DNA of 64,000 bases from Nyssa sinensis (GCA_008638375.1 CM018051.1:36887677-36951676), one strand, 5' to 3'. Positions 12,081 through 24,271 are shown, counted from the stretch's first letter. Translations and numbers: made by a program. The notes: a model not told the origin generated them from the letters alone.

Positions 12081-13149
12081 TCCATTTAACAATAATTATT
12101 ATTATTTAATTAATTTTTTTAATTATTTTATTTATTTGGTTCAACTACAATATATATATATATATATATATATTGGGTGGAATGAGTTCACATGTGCCTT
12201 AGTGGCACAGTGGTCCTCAGCTCAGGAGTTAGAACCCCACGTGACCCTCAAGTTCCGATTTCAATTCATGTGCGTAGCAACCCCCCTATTTTTTCTCTAT
12301 TTCTTTAAAACAAATAGCGATTAATTGTTAAAATAGGGGTAGGATAACCCATTCCCCAACAAACTTTAAATCTAATTTCCTAACTGAGTACCCAAACACC
12401 CCCAATCCCATCAAATTTAAAATAGTAACCCTTCACCCGTTTAATCGTGCGATGGGTTGGGTTCCAACCCGACCCGTGACCCGTTCACCTGACCCGGCCA
12501 AAATAGTCCCCGTTCCATGCAATTTTTCGATGGCCCTCCAATCACCTTCTCTGGTGCTTGTGGTCGAAAAACTGATTTCCAGAAATTGTTTCCCCCTTTT
12601 TCCGTTGCCGTTTTGAGCCCTTTTTAATCCTAACCTTCCCCAAACATATTTTTAAGTATTTCTATCACATTTTTGGCCCTCAAAACTTAGTGAACAGTCC
12701 TAAAATTTCAAAACCCATTTTTTCGATAACACCCCCTTTCTCCCTCATTTCTTTACCAATTCTTTTGTAGTTTCTTCCTAGATTCCTTTTTTTCTTTCTA
12801 GATTAAGATTATACATCTAAACACAAGCTTCATGCAACTTCAAATAAAATCCAGAAATTAAAATTACAAATTTTTTTTTGAAGAACTTACCTTCTGCCCA
12901 GCCTTCCTCCTCCCCTTTTTCTCCTTCTTCTTCCTAACTCCTCTTTTCTCCTTCAGTTTCTGATTCCCTTTCAATCAACCCACATATATATGTGTGTGTG
13001 TGTATATATATATGTATATATATAACTTCAGCCGCACGTCTCTCTCTCTCTCTCTCTCTCTCTCTCCTTTTTTTCTTTCCTTTCCTTCCTCCTCCTTTGA
13101 CCTTTCCTTTTCTGTTTTTTGTAACCTTCCCTTCCCCCTCCTTTAATTA

Positions 13150-13235
13150 TTTCTTAAATTTTTAGGTTACTTATATATATATATATTTATTCTACCTTAT
13201 ATATATATATATATATTACCACATGTTCGGTTACA

Positions 13236-13270
<35 letters not shown>

Positions 13271-13440
13271 TCATATATATATATATATACATATATTCAT
13301 ATATATATATTGGTATTTAATATTATATATATATAGTTGTATATATATTTATAAATGGTTATATATATAATATATATATATATTTTATAATTCATATATA
13401 TATATATGGTTATATATATTTATAATTTTATACATTTATG
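13150..13440. repeat. (TA)n-rich tract in the LARD LTR
   Basis: Almost pure TA/TATATG dinucleotide sequence. The counterpart in the partner LTR (about 20550-20790) is shorter and arranged differently, as expected for slippage. Confidence 0.9.
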
Positions 13441-13600
13441 TATTCACACCCATATATGTATACATATACGTACACGTACTTCAATGCTCGCTCGTGGCTT
13501 ACTCTGATATTGCCCAAGCATCGTCTGTCTCGGTATTATTATTTGACTCTTTTCTAAAATTTTTTGAATTAGTCCTATTTGTTTGGGTTAGGGTGTTACA

Positions 13601-13613
13601 TTCTACCCCTTTT
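13601..13613 (-). promoter_or_regulatory. polypurine tract of the LARD-like element
   Basis: On the minus strand AAAAGGGGTAGAA directly precedes the LTR start TGTAACACCC. It fixes the orientation as minus together with the PBS at 17791-17802. Confidence 0.8.
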
Positions 13614-16600
13614 AAATTGAATTATCCTCAAAACTCGAATGTTCATAATCTAAGAATTCTATTATCTCCTTATGCCAATTTCATCATTATTGTTCCCTTT
13701 TTTAATCTATATCTTAGACTTATCTCTGGCATTCAAATACTATATTCTCAAGCGAGAAGATTTCTTTATACAAGGTTCACCATTCTTTTGTATTCCTCTT
13801 TGTTTTAATTTCAGTAGTGAATTTTAAAAGTCAAGGGTTTAACCTTTTAACTTGCTCGAGACTTTTAACTTCCTCGAGACTTTTAACTCATTGTCTCCAA
13901 ATTTTAGTATTAACATTCCCATGCTTATCTCTTTAGTTCTTAGATCTATGGCTTGGGATATATTACTTTCATTACTCATCCTGAGTCATCTTTTCAGTTA
14001 CTTGACTATTTTCCCTTGTTACCAGTATCTTGACTAGTTTCATATATGTTTCGTCATTATATTCATCTCATTTGGTATTAGGCCGTGATTACCTTACTAT
14101 TTATGGTCTCTTAACTTTCGTTGGCCTCGTATGGCGCATTATGTGCTAGGTAAAGGTATCTAGCACCTTGATCTTTTCTTTATTATCTGTTTCTTTGGTA
14201 GTGGTCATAGGAAGTCAATGATGTAACTAGACTACATCATTTCTATCGTTTAGAGTGTTTTGGCTTCTCATTCAAGTACTTTAAGTTTTATTAAGGACAA
14301 AGTTCTTGATGGATTCATATTATTCCACTTGAATTCATATGGAGGCTTAGGATAATAATCTGGAAGAAAAGTTTGGATTTTCATCTGTTCGAATCTTATA
14401 CACAGTTTTCTTTCAAATTTCTCCTCCCATTTTTTTTTTATCACAAGTTCCACCTTGGATTTACTACATGCATTCGGTTGCGAGATTTGCAATGTTACCC
14501 ATTTAAGTTTCTTTTTGTGTATTGAACTTTCTTTGGTTACGACCCTTATCGTATTTCCCTTTAGCATTTTCAGCGTCATACTCCCTTTTGTTTTTATGAA
14601 CATCTTTTGGTTTGTGTCAGGATGGTTCACTCGTATTCTCCTTGTATTACAATATTTATCCCATGCACGGGTAAGCTCATATTTATTCAAAATTTTCATT
14701 TGTGATTTCTCAATCACGTGTCCATTCCTTGAAGATTTATCAATCCTCTTTTCATTTCATTTTGTATTATTTCATTATTTTTGTACTATTCATTGACATA
14801 CCTACCTTTATTTTCAAATTTGTGTGCATTCATCCTTTTATGAATTAGATAGGTTGAGGAAATCAGTTCTTACATTTTTTTCAAATTATAGACTGGTACA
14901 AAGGCCTTTTATTTCTTGCTTACAATCGAGCTTTTCACAGATTTTGATTTCTCATTCCTTCATGGATTAAAGTATAGTACATATACTTAGTTCATTTCTT
15001 CTTTAGGTCTTGATGGACTTATATATAAAAAAAATTTAGGGTAGTCTTTTACCTCATTCACTGATTCTTCATATGTCATAGTCTACTTCCAAAGTGTTCT
15101 TAACTGTGTTATCATATTTGGTGTACCTTGAACCTTCCACATCATTTGATTAGTTCAAATCTCAAAATCTTATGACTTTTTAATTTATAACCATTATTTT
15201 GGTTCCATTTACCTTTGCTCAGAAAGGTTGTTCAAATGTCTCATCTCTTATGTTCGTCATCGTATTCGATTTTTCATCATATGTTACATTTCTCTCCCCA
15301 ATTGTTATTCAAATTTTACAAACTTGTTTCTTTTTCAAAGAACTTATTCAACCATATTGAGAGTTCCTTGTATATTCTGTGACTTCATATCATATTTCAG
15401 GATTGGTCAAATCAATTAGCCATCCCATCATTTTATCGTTTCATTTGACATTCAAAGTTTATCAAGATTATGCCAAGTTTTTCCCACCATAGAAATTCTC
15501 TACTTCCTTAGTTTCACAGATTTAGTTATTCTTACTTTCTACCTCAATCTTAATTGTTCTCGTAACTCAAATAATTATGTATCACTTTAGCACAGTCTTT
15601 GTCTTCACCAGTTTTCTCGGTACCATGCCACAATTTCTGTCTCTTTAATTGTTAGATCACATTGATCCTCAAAAGTCATTCAGAGTCATCAATCATTTAT
15701 CTTTTGAAATAGATTAAGCTAATTCAATAAAGTACCGCCCACAATTGGGTCATATTGTCACCTAGATCACAAGTTCAATTGAATTTTTCCCAATGATCAT
15801 TCATCACGTGTCAATTTCCTTTTAGAACCATTACATTTCATAATGTTCACTTGATAGTCTCGTTGAATCAGTATTTGCCTCCCAATGATCCATTTGTCTT
15901 TGCCCTATATGACTCACTCAAGAATCCTCATATTTTTGATATGTCATCAATCCATCTAGAGTATCAAACTCCTCACATAACTATTTATTAAGTCTTCCTA
16001 AGACCATCTCTCATATAGATTTGTTGTTAAATCCACCGACTTCCCAACTTTTCACAATCCCAACTCTATGTCACCTTATATCTTCCAAAAAAGCATTAAC
16101 CATTGCCCTTGTTCAAATGATAGTTTCTCCTAATTCATTGATCAACTCACAGTTTAATGACTTAAGAGTCATCAACCTCGACACTGGTACGATTCTTCCC
16201 AAGAATCCTTAACCTTTGCCCTTAAGCATACTATTTTTTCCCAAAAGTCACTATTCATTTGATCATTTCAATCGTCCAATAAACATCAAAGTCAGTCATA
16301 GCATAATCTTTCCCAAAGACTATTAACCTTAGTCTTTAAACAAGCTATCGTCCTCCAAAAGTCACCGATTATTTAACTATTCAAATCATCAGATTCTTAG
16401 TTTTTTTAAGGGTATCTAATCGGTTAATAATCGTGTACTTATGATCTGTACCTCATATGCTCTATATATATCATTCATGAATAATGATTTCCTTGTAGTA
16501 CTTCAAAAATCATATATCCTCTCAAGTTCATGGTTTCTTTAAATGATTTACTACCCATTCATTCTTTATGATCATTTAGATCATATTGATTTGTAACAGT

Positions 16601-17790
16601 TATTCAGAATCATTTATCATTTACTTTCATCTAACTTGATAGAGTATTGACTAAAATCGGGTTACACATCATCTTAGATCACAAGATTCATTAAATTTCT
16701 TTCTAATATTTATTCATTATGTGCCAGCCTTTTTTCAAAATTACCACATTTCATAAGGTCAATTCTGACAATCTCGCTCATTTAGTAATTGTCTCCAAGA
16801 CTTTATTCATCTTTACCCTATCAGGGTTTACTTATGACTTACTCAAGAATTTCCATATTTCTAGTACATCATTAATTTATTTAGAGTATCAACTCCTCCT
16901 GTAATTATCCATTAAGTTTCCTTCAGACCATCTCTCATTCAAGCCTCGTTTATTTATCTATAACATTTATCGAAATCTTCTCTAGTATTTTCAGTGTCAT
17001 TCCTCAAGAATCCTTATTGTTTATCTTTCACATACTACTATTCCCTAAACGTCACTATTTACTTAATCATCCCAATTGTTCAAGAATCACTGATTTCCAT
17101 CATAACATATAGTCCTTTTCCCGCAATATATAGTATTCATCAATAATAAATCTTTCGATGGTATTGAAATAGTTAACATGTAACCTAGGGCTTCTGTTTC
17201 TAAGTTTAACTTAGCAGTAAATGTGGAAGCTGTAATCAATATGTAGAGTCAATATTGAAACAATATGTGGGTAGGTTGTAAACAACTGAAAAAAAAAAAA
17301 AAAAACCTACGACTACTAGTACAATAGCCTGATCATCTACTAGTGGTGTTTTTGAGACATTATCCTTGGTGGAATTTTAGGCAGTTGGGGCATTTAATTA
17401 TGCCTCTATCGTCATAATTGATCATTTTTGGCAAATTCCTTCACAACCCATTTTATGGTGTTTGCTGGTGCCACTACTTCATTGTAAGTGGTCAACCGCT
17501 AGGGCCTAATTCTGGGTAGAGCCTTGATGACTCTTTTCATAAAGCATTCTATTCTGTTCAATTGATTAATCCGATCTATCTCAGTTAGATGATTTCTGAC
17601 TATCGGCGTATTTTTGGTGTTAACCTTTTCTATAAAAGATAATCAGGCAATGTATACATAAAATATCAGTCAGTGTTCACATAAAAGTCTAACTTAGTAA
17701 TGTTAGTATTATCTATCGACTAACTCTTAGACTTTAACAGTTCTAGTACTCTAATCCTGTCTCCCATGACTCATTAGAACCTAAGGCTCA
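13614..17790 (-). other. LARD interior without recognisable protein domains
   Basis: About 4.2 kb, strongly T/C-rich on the plus strand (A/G-rich on the coding strand). No retroviral motif could be found in either direction. The longest minus-strand frame (14268-14717, 149 aa) is Lys-rich and unrecognised, and a plus-strand hydrophobic frame at 14455-14796 overlaps it; both look like composition artefacts. Near the PBS (17360-17640, minus) a broken frame with FMKRVIKALP and IKWVVKEF might be a gag remnant, but this is a guess. The right half contains a diverged 924-bp-period duplication. Confidence 0.6.
15655..17095 (-). repeat. diverged internal duplication of the LARD interior (924-bp offset) with shorter repeats
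   Basis: 15655-16020 matches 16579-16944: gatca-attgat, then agatcacaag, then acatttcataa, then agaccatctctcat, all at a constant offset of 924. After each copy come shorter units with 'aagaatcctta...ttaagcatactat...aaaagtcac' at about 16200, 16310 and 17004. The copies are far more diverged than the LTRs. Confidence 0.75.
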
Positions 17791-17802
17791 GCTCTGATAC
17801 CA
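17791..17802 (-). promoter_or_regulatory. primer binding site of the LARD-like element (tRNA-Met)
   Basis: On the minus strand, three bases after the 5' LTR, TGGTATCAGAGC, complementary to the 3' end of initiator methionine tRNA, the usual primer of plant chromoviruses and many copia elements. Confidence 0.88.
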
Positions 17803-17805
17803 TTC

Positions 17806-20800
17806 TGTCATGACCCGAAACCCACCCTATGCGGATCTCGTATCGTAGGGCCAGCCTTGTGGCCGTCCCTATTTTTTTTTTCTCGGTATCAATGACAACA
17901 ATATATAATTTAAAACTTAAACAGTAAATCAGCAGAAGTCTTAATATAAAATATTGTTCGACAATGTTAAAAGATAAACCAACATGAAACTAACATAACA
18001 TCACCCTTAGGTGGTGAATACATGGGAGAAACTACATCACTTCTAACATATTCCTCAAACTGTCCCCCTATGCTCTTGGACTCTTACTGTGGTCCGTAGC
18101 ATCTTACCTGAAAATATAGTAAGTCGAGGTGAGCTAAACGAAGCTCAGTAAGTAAATTCCCATCTCCGACATGGGCTAGGGTTAACATAGAAAGAACATA
18201 AATTCATAAATAGGAACATGATAGCCAATCATGGGACACAATGCGATCATAGCCAATAAGGATAAAATGCCACAATGGCCAATGAACAATAGGGTCACAA
18301 TAGACAATCATGGGTAACGGACGTAACATGAACATGGAAAAGCTCAATAGAAATTAGTCAACATAAAAGGACTGCCACAATAAATCCGTAACATTCAATT
18401 GTAAACAATAAGTGAACTCTAAACATAAGATTATTCATAGGGAATGACAACATCCTATAAATCCAATAAACGTAAACATGTCAATCAACTATAAGTGATG
18501 CATTTACTCTGTTCAGGGCTTGGCAGACTCTTGGTCTTTTGGGACCCGGCATACCCCCTTAACCTCAACACATGTAAAACACCACAATAATTCAATGCGT
18601 AAATACGCCATTTTTCCCATATGTCCGTTCACGGACTCGACTCGTAGGTCCTGTCAATCGACCAGTAGGTCCTGTCAACACAGAAAACATCAGATGGATA
18701 TTATAACTGAGCACAAATCCGACATTCATAATAAATTATGATTATTCATGATTCCATAAGAAGTGTATAAAAATAGAATATCGTTTATGTAGTAAAACAT
18801 AATAGTGGCCTTTAAAGGCATAGTACAAGATAACAATCAATGATATAGCAATAAAAAATGTCCACAAGATAGTACAACATCACATTGTGGAAGTAATAAA
18901 TATTTGGTACATACAAGAGTACAAAATTGGCAATAACAGAATGAATATGGCTTGGAAGACCACATGTAAGAGATTGAAATTTACTTACCTTATCAGTACG
19001 TCCTAGTATTCCGTAACTTTTCCTTTTCCCTTCGAATTCCTTATAATTCAGTAAACATATCTTAGTGCTTATGTTATTTATCAAATTTTATACTTCGTTA
19101 CTATAAGTATCTCTTTTACTAATTTAGACTCTACTATTGAGTCCAGAATGTTGAAGAAAGTCGATTTAGACTTTCACGGTTTTCAATTTAGACTTCTATA
19201 CTAAAAAGGGCATAATGGTCATTTTATACTTTTACGTGGCTTTACTCCTCAGGGTCTCTTTTCACAAATCGGACTTCACCGTTGAGTCCATAATGCTTGA
19301 AATAATAAGCATTCACTATTCATTTATTTTAATCGGAATTCGTTGGACTCACATTTGACTCAAGGGCATTTTGGTCATTTGGCACTTTTACGAGTATTTA
19401 TTTTTTGAGAACTCCGTCTCATGAAACAGACTTCACCATTGATTTTAGAATATCCAAGATTGTAAGAAAACACTATTCGTTTGTCAATTTTGGACTTCAG
19501 GCCATTTAACAATAATTATTATTATTTTATTAATTTATTGATTTGGTTGAACTACTATATATATATATATATTGGGTGGAATGAGATCACATGTGCCTGA
19601 GTGGCATAGTTGTCCTCAGCTCAGGGGTTAGAACCTCACGTGACCCTCAAGTTCCGGTTTCAATTCATGGGGAGAGCAGCCCCCTCTATTTTTTCTCTAT
19701 TTCTTTAAAACAAATAGCAATTAACTGTTAAAACATGGGTGGGATAACCCCATTCCCCAACAGACTTTAAATCTAATCTCCTAACTGAGTACCCAAACAC
19801 CCCCAATCCCATTAAATTTAAAACAATAACCCTTAACCAATTTAACTGTGCGGTCTGACCCGTCCCGTGACCCGTTCACCCGACGTGGCCAAAGTAGTCC
19901 CCGTTCCATGTAGTTTTTTGGTGGCCCTTCGGTCACCTTCTCCGGTGTTGGTGGCTGAAAAACTGATTTCCAGAAATTGTTTCCCGTATTTTCCCTTGCC
20001 ATTTTGAGCCCTTTTTAATCCTAAAGTTCCCCAAACACATTTTAAAGTATTTTTATCACATTTTTGGCCCTCAAAACTCAGTGAACAACCCTACAATTTC
20101 AAAACCCATTTTTCTAATAACACCCCCTTTATCCCTCATTTCTTCACCAATTCTTTTGCGGTTTCTTCCTAAATTCCTCTTTTTCTTTCTAGATTAAGAT
20201 TATACATCTAAACACAAGCTTCATGCAACTTCAAATAAAATTCAGAAATTGAAATTACAAGAAAAGGTTTGGAGATCTTACCTTCTGCCTAGCCTTCCTT
20301 CCTCCCTTTTTTCTCCTTCTTCTTCCTAGCTCTTCTTTTCTCCTTCTTCTTCCTCCTCTTTTCTCCTTTAGTTTCTGATTCCCTTTCAACCAACCCACAT
20401 ATATGTGTATATATATAACTTTAGCCGCATCTCTCTCTCTCTCTCCTTTTTTTTTTTCTTTCATTTCCTTCCTCCTCCTTTGACCTTTCCTTTTCTATTT
20501 TTTGTAACCTCCCCTTCCCCCTCCTTTAATTATTTTTTAAATTTGTAGGTTACTTATATATATTTATTATACCTTATATATATATATATTAGATCTATAT
20601 ATTACCACATGTTTGGTTACATATATATATATACACATATATATATATATTGGTATTTAATATTTTATATATATAGTTGTATATATATTTATACATGGTT
20701 ATATATATATAATATATATATATTTGTTTTTATAATTCATACATATATATATGTATATTTATATATGGTTATATATATTTATAATTTTATACATTTATGT

Positions 20801-20959
20801 ATTCACACCCATATATGTATACATACACGTACACATACTTTGACGCTCGCTCGTAGCTTACTCAGATATTGCCTGGGCATCATCTGCCTCGGTATTATTA
20901 TTTGACTCACTTTGAGCAGTTTTTGAATTAGTCCTATTTATTTGGGTTAGGTTGTTACA
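17806..20959 (-). repeat. 5' LTR of the LARD-like element
   Basis: 3154 bp, uninterrupted. On the minus strand it begins TGTAACAACC and ends TGACA. It contains the conserved TTACTTACTGAGCTT/GCTCAC block at about 18110-18160, the 150-bp modules (19120-19480), a tRNA-like stretch at about 19588-19665 (plus), polypyrimidine at 20290-20460 and TA repeats at 20550-20790. It preserves the empty site for the solo LTR found in its partner. Confidence 0.9.
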
Positions 20960-21572
20960 CTATTTGTAGCCCAGCCTCGAGTTCTGAGGTCAAAATAGTA
21001 GAGGCCCTTCTTAGAACCTAGGAACAGAAGCACGAAAACCTCTAGAAAAACCTATAAAAGGGAAGAGGGTGAATCGCCATTACTCAGAGCATGATAGATG
21101 CTCTGAAGGTTGCTTTCGACTTCACCAATAATGTGTCCTATAGGATACTCGAGCCCACAGACTACCCCTTTGACGTCCAACACTGGTGAGATCTTTGCTT
21201 ACCTTGAGTGGTTTGAGATATAAGTCTGGTTCCTCTTTCATCGTATTATTAGGAAATTTTTTAGTTGGTTTAACATGTGCCCAACTGATTTGAACATAAA
21301 TAGTTGGAGGCAATTACTAGGTTTTATAGTCTTGGGCCATTTGAATGCCATTGAAGTAGATATCCTCTTGATTTGTAGTAACATGGAAGTGAAATACCTA
21401 AGGTTGGAAGGCATGTTCTACATGTCTTTCGACAAGGGGTTCAAACCCCTCTCATTTGTACCCACTTCTAATAAGACCTAGAAGAAATGGTACTTTTATG
21501 TAAAAGGAGGCTGGGAGTTTGAAGACTTCGAGAATCAAGTTTCAACCTTCCCACGCAAAATTGGTATTAAGG

Positions 21573-21660
21573 GTGAGTCCCCTTTTTCTTTCTCAACTTG
21601 CCCTTTATAATTTTCTGAGCTTGGGCCTAAATTACTTATGCTCTAGATATTTTTGTGCAG
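21573..21660 (+). other. probable intron 1 of the antisense ORF
   Basis: Donor GTGAGT at 21573 and acceptor TTTTTGTGCAG ending at 21660, 88 bp, T-rich. Joining aag-g to at-aaa gives K-D-K-K-V-W-K-R in frame with both sides, which supports real splicing. Confidence 0.65.
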
Positions 21661-22178
21661 ATAAAAAGGTTTGGAAGAGATCGATCTTCACTGTCGATCT
21701 TTAAAAGAAGTACAAAAAGCTCCTCTAGACCAACAACCATTCCCACGAGGCCATCCTTTCACCAAAGAACCTAATAGAGGCCGAACTGGTAAAGGACAGA
21801 AGTGAGAGTCTAAAGAAGTCTTTGCTCTTTGAATGGGTTCTGGGGAAAAAGAAGAAAACTGGGGAAACATACACCCCTGTCGTTCCCTACCTTATTTAGA
21901 GAAGAGAAGGAGGCCAATCTCTAACTCGCCAGAGCGGAATATGTCAGAGTAGCTGGGTCGTTCTCCAGTCCAAAAGGCCCTTCTGCCTCCAGCCTCAACT
22001 GTGCCAAAGAGGAAGAGAGGAAAAGACAAGGCAACCGTCGCCCCTCCCGAGCCTGAGTACTTCAGCCCAAGTGCTGTGTAAAAGGCTGTACAAGGACTCT
22101 TGGGTGACAGGTCCCAATAAGTTCACTAGACTGAGGTCTTAGAAGATAGCCAAAGATCTTATGGCTATCCATATAAAG

Positions 22179-22258
22179 GTAAGTTCTTGTTTACATTTTT
22201 CAATCATCTTCGAGTATTCAGTATACCTCTAGTGTTAACTTGGTTGTTTTGTTTTCAA
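22179..22258 (+). other. probable intron 2 of the antisense ORF, acceptor apparently mutated
   Basis: Donor GTAAGT at 22179 after HIK. The T-rich tract ends ttttcaa followed by gttattcatgg. The downstream frame (VIHGLAAIMD) fits only if the exon starts at the G at 22259, so the acceptor CAG seems to have become CAA; the only AG left is one base later and would shift the frame. The reconstruction is inference. Confidence 0.5.
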
Positions 22259-23127
22259 GTTATTCATGGTTTGGCAGCCATCATGGACTGCCCTAAGGAT
22301 ACCGAATAGATCGACACCCTTTAGTCAGAGCTTGATGAAACTAGGCTTCAGTTCAGGACTGTGCAGTTGGCAGTAACTGCTGTTAAAGAGAAGTTGAAGG
22401 AAGTCACCAACTCTTACTCCATTCTAGAGTTTGGAAGGGATGCTCTAGCTGCCGAGCTAGAAGGTTTCAAGAAGAAGTTTGCAGACTTCGAGGTTGTCGC
22501 TGCCAAGAAACTTTAGGACAACGTCGAAACTACAAGAGCTCAGACTTAGATCGACCTAAAGGCTGAAGTCCAGGAGCTAGGGGATGAGCTTATTAAGCAC
22601 GGATACCAAACCTTGAGGAAGAAGCTTTGAAAGATGTATCCAGACTTGGATCTGACTGGGGTGAATGACATTCTGGTCTTCCAAGTTGAGGTAGATACTC
22701 TGGATGTTGATGACGAAGAAAATGTGGCCCCCGAACTTCCTTAATTTGTGCTCCCAAAGACTGCTGAGCCTGCAACAAAGTAAATTCATAGGATTTGTGT
22801 ACTTTTTTCCTTTTTTCTTTTCTGACTTCGTAACTTTCCCATTTTTGGGCTTCTAATATATGAAATTTCGATTATTTCTAGAACTTATGTCCAGTTTGAT
22901 GTCTTTTATGTTTAACTATTATCTCTAAATGTTTAGACCAACAGTAGGGAGAAATTTTTTAAGAATCCTTGTAATACTAAGTACTTTAATGGCTTAAATA
23001 ACAGAACATATAGACCTCTTATACTTGTAAAAAATACGATGTTTTTTCATTCTTAAGGTCTGGTGGGAATGCTACAGTGATGGGCATACAGACCTTAATT
23101 ACTTGTAACAAATTCAACCCTTTCTGA

Positions 23128-23465
23128 GGTTTATATGCCGACTAAATGAACCAGACCTATAACGTTTGAAGTGAGCACAAGGTTGTTAGGGGTCTGTACA
23201 TTGATGAAATGGAGCAGACCTATAACACTTGTAGTTAATACAAGGTTTTTTTGGGGGTCTGTACATTGATAAAATGGACCATACCTGTAACACTTGTAAT
23301 AAATACAAGGTTTTTAAGATGTCTGTACATTAATAAAATGGACCAGACTTGTAACACTTGTAGTGAATACAAGGTTTTTAGTGGTCAATGCATAATGAAA
23401 TGGACCAAACTTGTAACACTTGTAGTGAATACAAGGTTTTTAGGGGTTTGTACATTGATGGTAAG
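23128..23465. repeat. tandem array of 62-65 bp between integrase and antisense ORF
   Basis: Units with 'ggtctgtacattgat-aaatgga' start at about 23128, 23191, 23256, 23320, 23383 and 23445. Each has ttgtagt-aatacaaggtttt. The position, between the convergent 3' ends of pol and the extra ORF, matches the known hypervariable 3' region of Tat/Ogre elements that can seed satellite DNA. Confidence 0.9.
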
Positions 23466-23546
23466 CATTGAAGAGAATAATTAAAAAACTCTTTACTGAT
23501 AATACTTGCGTAAATACTCAATGTTACAAGGCCTGGGTACACATTT

Positions 23547-24271
23547 TTAAATTAAATCTTCTAACCAATAAGTTGTAGGTCTAATCATTTTGGTTATTTT
23601 GTAAGGCCCTTCCCAGTTAGGGGAGAGCTTTCCTATAGTGGGGTCTTTAGTGTTTGGGAACACTCTTCTCAAGACAAGGTCTCCGAGCTGAAAGTTGACG
23701 GGTTTTAGCCATTTGTTGAAATATTGGGCCATTCTTTGTTGGTAAGCTTTAGTCCTAATATGAGCTTGCTTGTGCCTTTCTTCTAGAAGATCTAGATTTT
23801 CTGTGAGCTTTTGGCCATTAGTCTCTTGGTTAAAGAGGTTTGTTTTAAGGTTTGGCATTCCAATCTTTACAGGAATGATTGCCTCAGGTGCCACAAGCGA
23901 GTGAGAATGGTATCTCTATAGTTGGGATTCTTTTAGTAGTTTGGTAGGCCCAGAGAACCCTAGGGAGCTCTTAGACCCATCTCCCTTTGTCTTCCTCCAA
24001 CTTCCTATTTATGGCCTCGATGATAGTTCGGTTGGTGACCTCAACCTACCTATTAGCCTGAAGATGCCCTAGAGAGGAGAAGTGGTGACTAATGTTGAGG
24101 TATTCACAAAACTTTCCGAATACCTTTCTTGTAAACGATGCTCCATTCTCTGAAATAATGACTCTAGGGTATGCCAAACCTGCATAGAACATTCTTTCAA
24201 GTAAAGTTATTTACTTCTGCCTTTGTGATGTTAGTCAAAGGCTCTGTTTCTGCCCATTTTGAGAAATAGTC
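23547..24271 (-). pseudogene. integrase, C-terminal two thirds (Tat-like element)
   Basis: The minus-strand frame resumes after the insertion at 24272 with FSKWAETEPLTNITKAEV, the part of the catalytic core after the first Asp, then has frameshifts and stops until 23894. From there a clean 115-residue frame follows: APEAIIPVKIGMPNLKT, an Arg/Lys/Gln-rich linker, then FQLGDLVLRRVFPN and LSPNWEGPYKI, the GPY/F-type C-terminal DNA-binding region of Ty3/gypsy integrases. The end is near 23547. The start codon inside it has no meaning because the protein is cut from a polyprotein. Confidence 0.88.

Larger units (their letters stand above)
6077..13600 (-). repeat. 3' LTR of the LARD-like element, interrupted by a solo LTR
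   Basis: Pieces 6077-7478 and 11684-13600 align with 17806-20959 along their length (for example attgttcgacaatgttaaaa, catcacccttaggtggtgaa). Without the insert it is about 3.3 kb. It is longer than its partner partly through a 107-bp tandem duplication at 6291-6504 and a longer TA-rich tract at 13150-13440. The right LTR shows the uninterrupted target site ctataagtatctc near 19104, confirming the insertion. Confidence 0.9.
6077..20959 (-). mobile_element. LARD-like non-autonomous LTR retrotransposon (3.2-kb LTRs, 4.2-kb interior)
   Basis: LTRs at 6077-13600 (with a 4.2-kb insert) and 17806-20959, flanked by a perfect CTATT duplication (6072-6076 and 20960-20964). Orientation is minus: a PBS matching initiator tRNA-Met (TGGTATCAGAGC) lies just inside the right LTR and a PPT just inside the left one. 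The LTRs begin TGTAACA on the minus strand and end TGACA. The 4.2-kb interior shows no convincing protease, RT, RNase H or integrase. Very long LTRs with a non-coding interior are the definition of LARDs; tRNA-Met priming and LTR ends fit a Del/Tekay-type chromovirus parent. It sits inside the antisense ORF of the Tat element. Confidence 0.85.
5951..22783 (+). pseudogene. antisense extra ORF of the Tat-like element, PF04195-like ('putative gypsy type transposon'), broken
   Basis: Plus-strand gene between integrase and 3' LTR. It starts at ATG 5951 (MSVSDA, stop, SGTGYEIADPQ) and runs to 6076, where the LARD-like element is inserted; the frame resumes at 20965 with one CTATT removed. The core at about 21178-21510 has AYLEWFEI, WRQLLGFIVLGHLNAIEVD, MFYMSFDKGFKPL and PTSNKT, the layout of PF04195 proteins. 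After two intron-like gaps the C-terminal part (22260-22783) contains HGLAAIMDCPKD, a coiled coil (about 22320-22630) and a short acidic tail ending at TAA 22781. Many TAG stops replace Gln or Trp and there is a frameshift near 21178. Antisense extra ORFs are known in Tat elements; the function is unknown. Family assignment is by eye and needs a profile search. Confidence 0.72.

Noticed and set aside
14268..14796. 149-residue minus and 113-residue plus frames in the LARD interior
   Set aside because: They overlap on opposite strands, follow the base bias (Lys-rich versus Phe/Leu-rich) and show no retroviral motif.
20609..20905. 98-residue Ile/Tyr-rich frame
   Set aside because: Encoded by a (TA)n/(CA)n tract; no gene.
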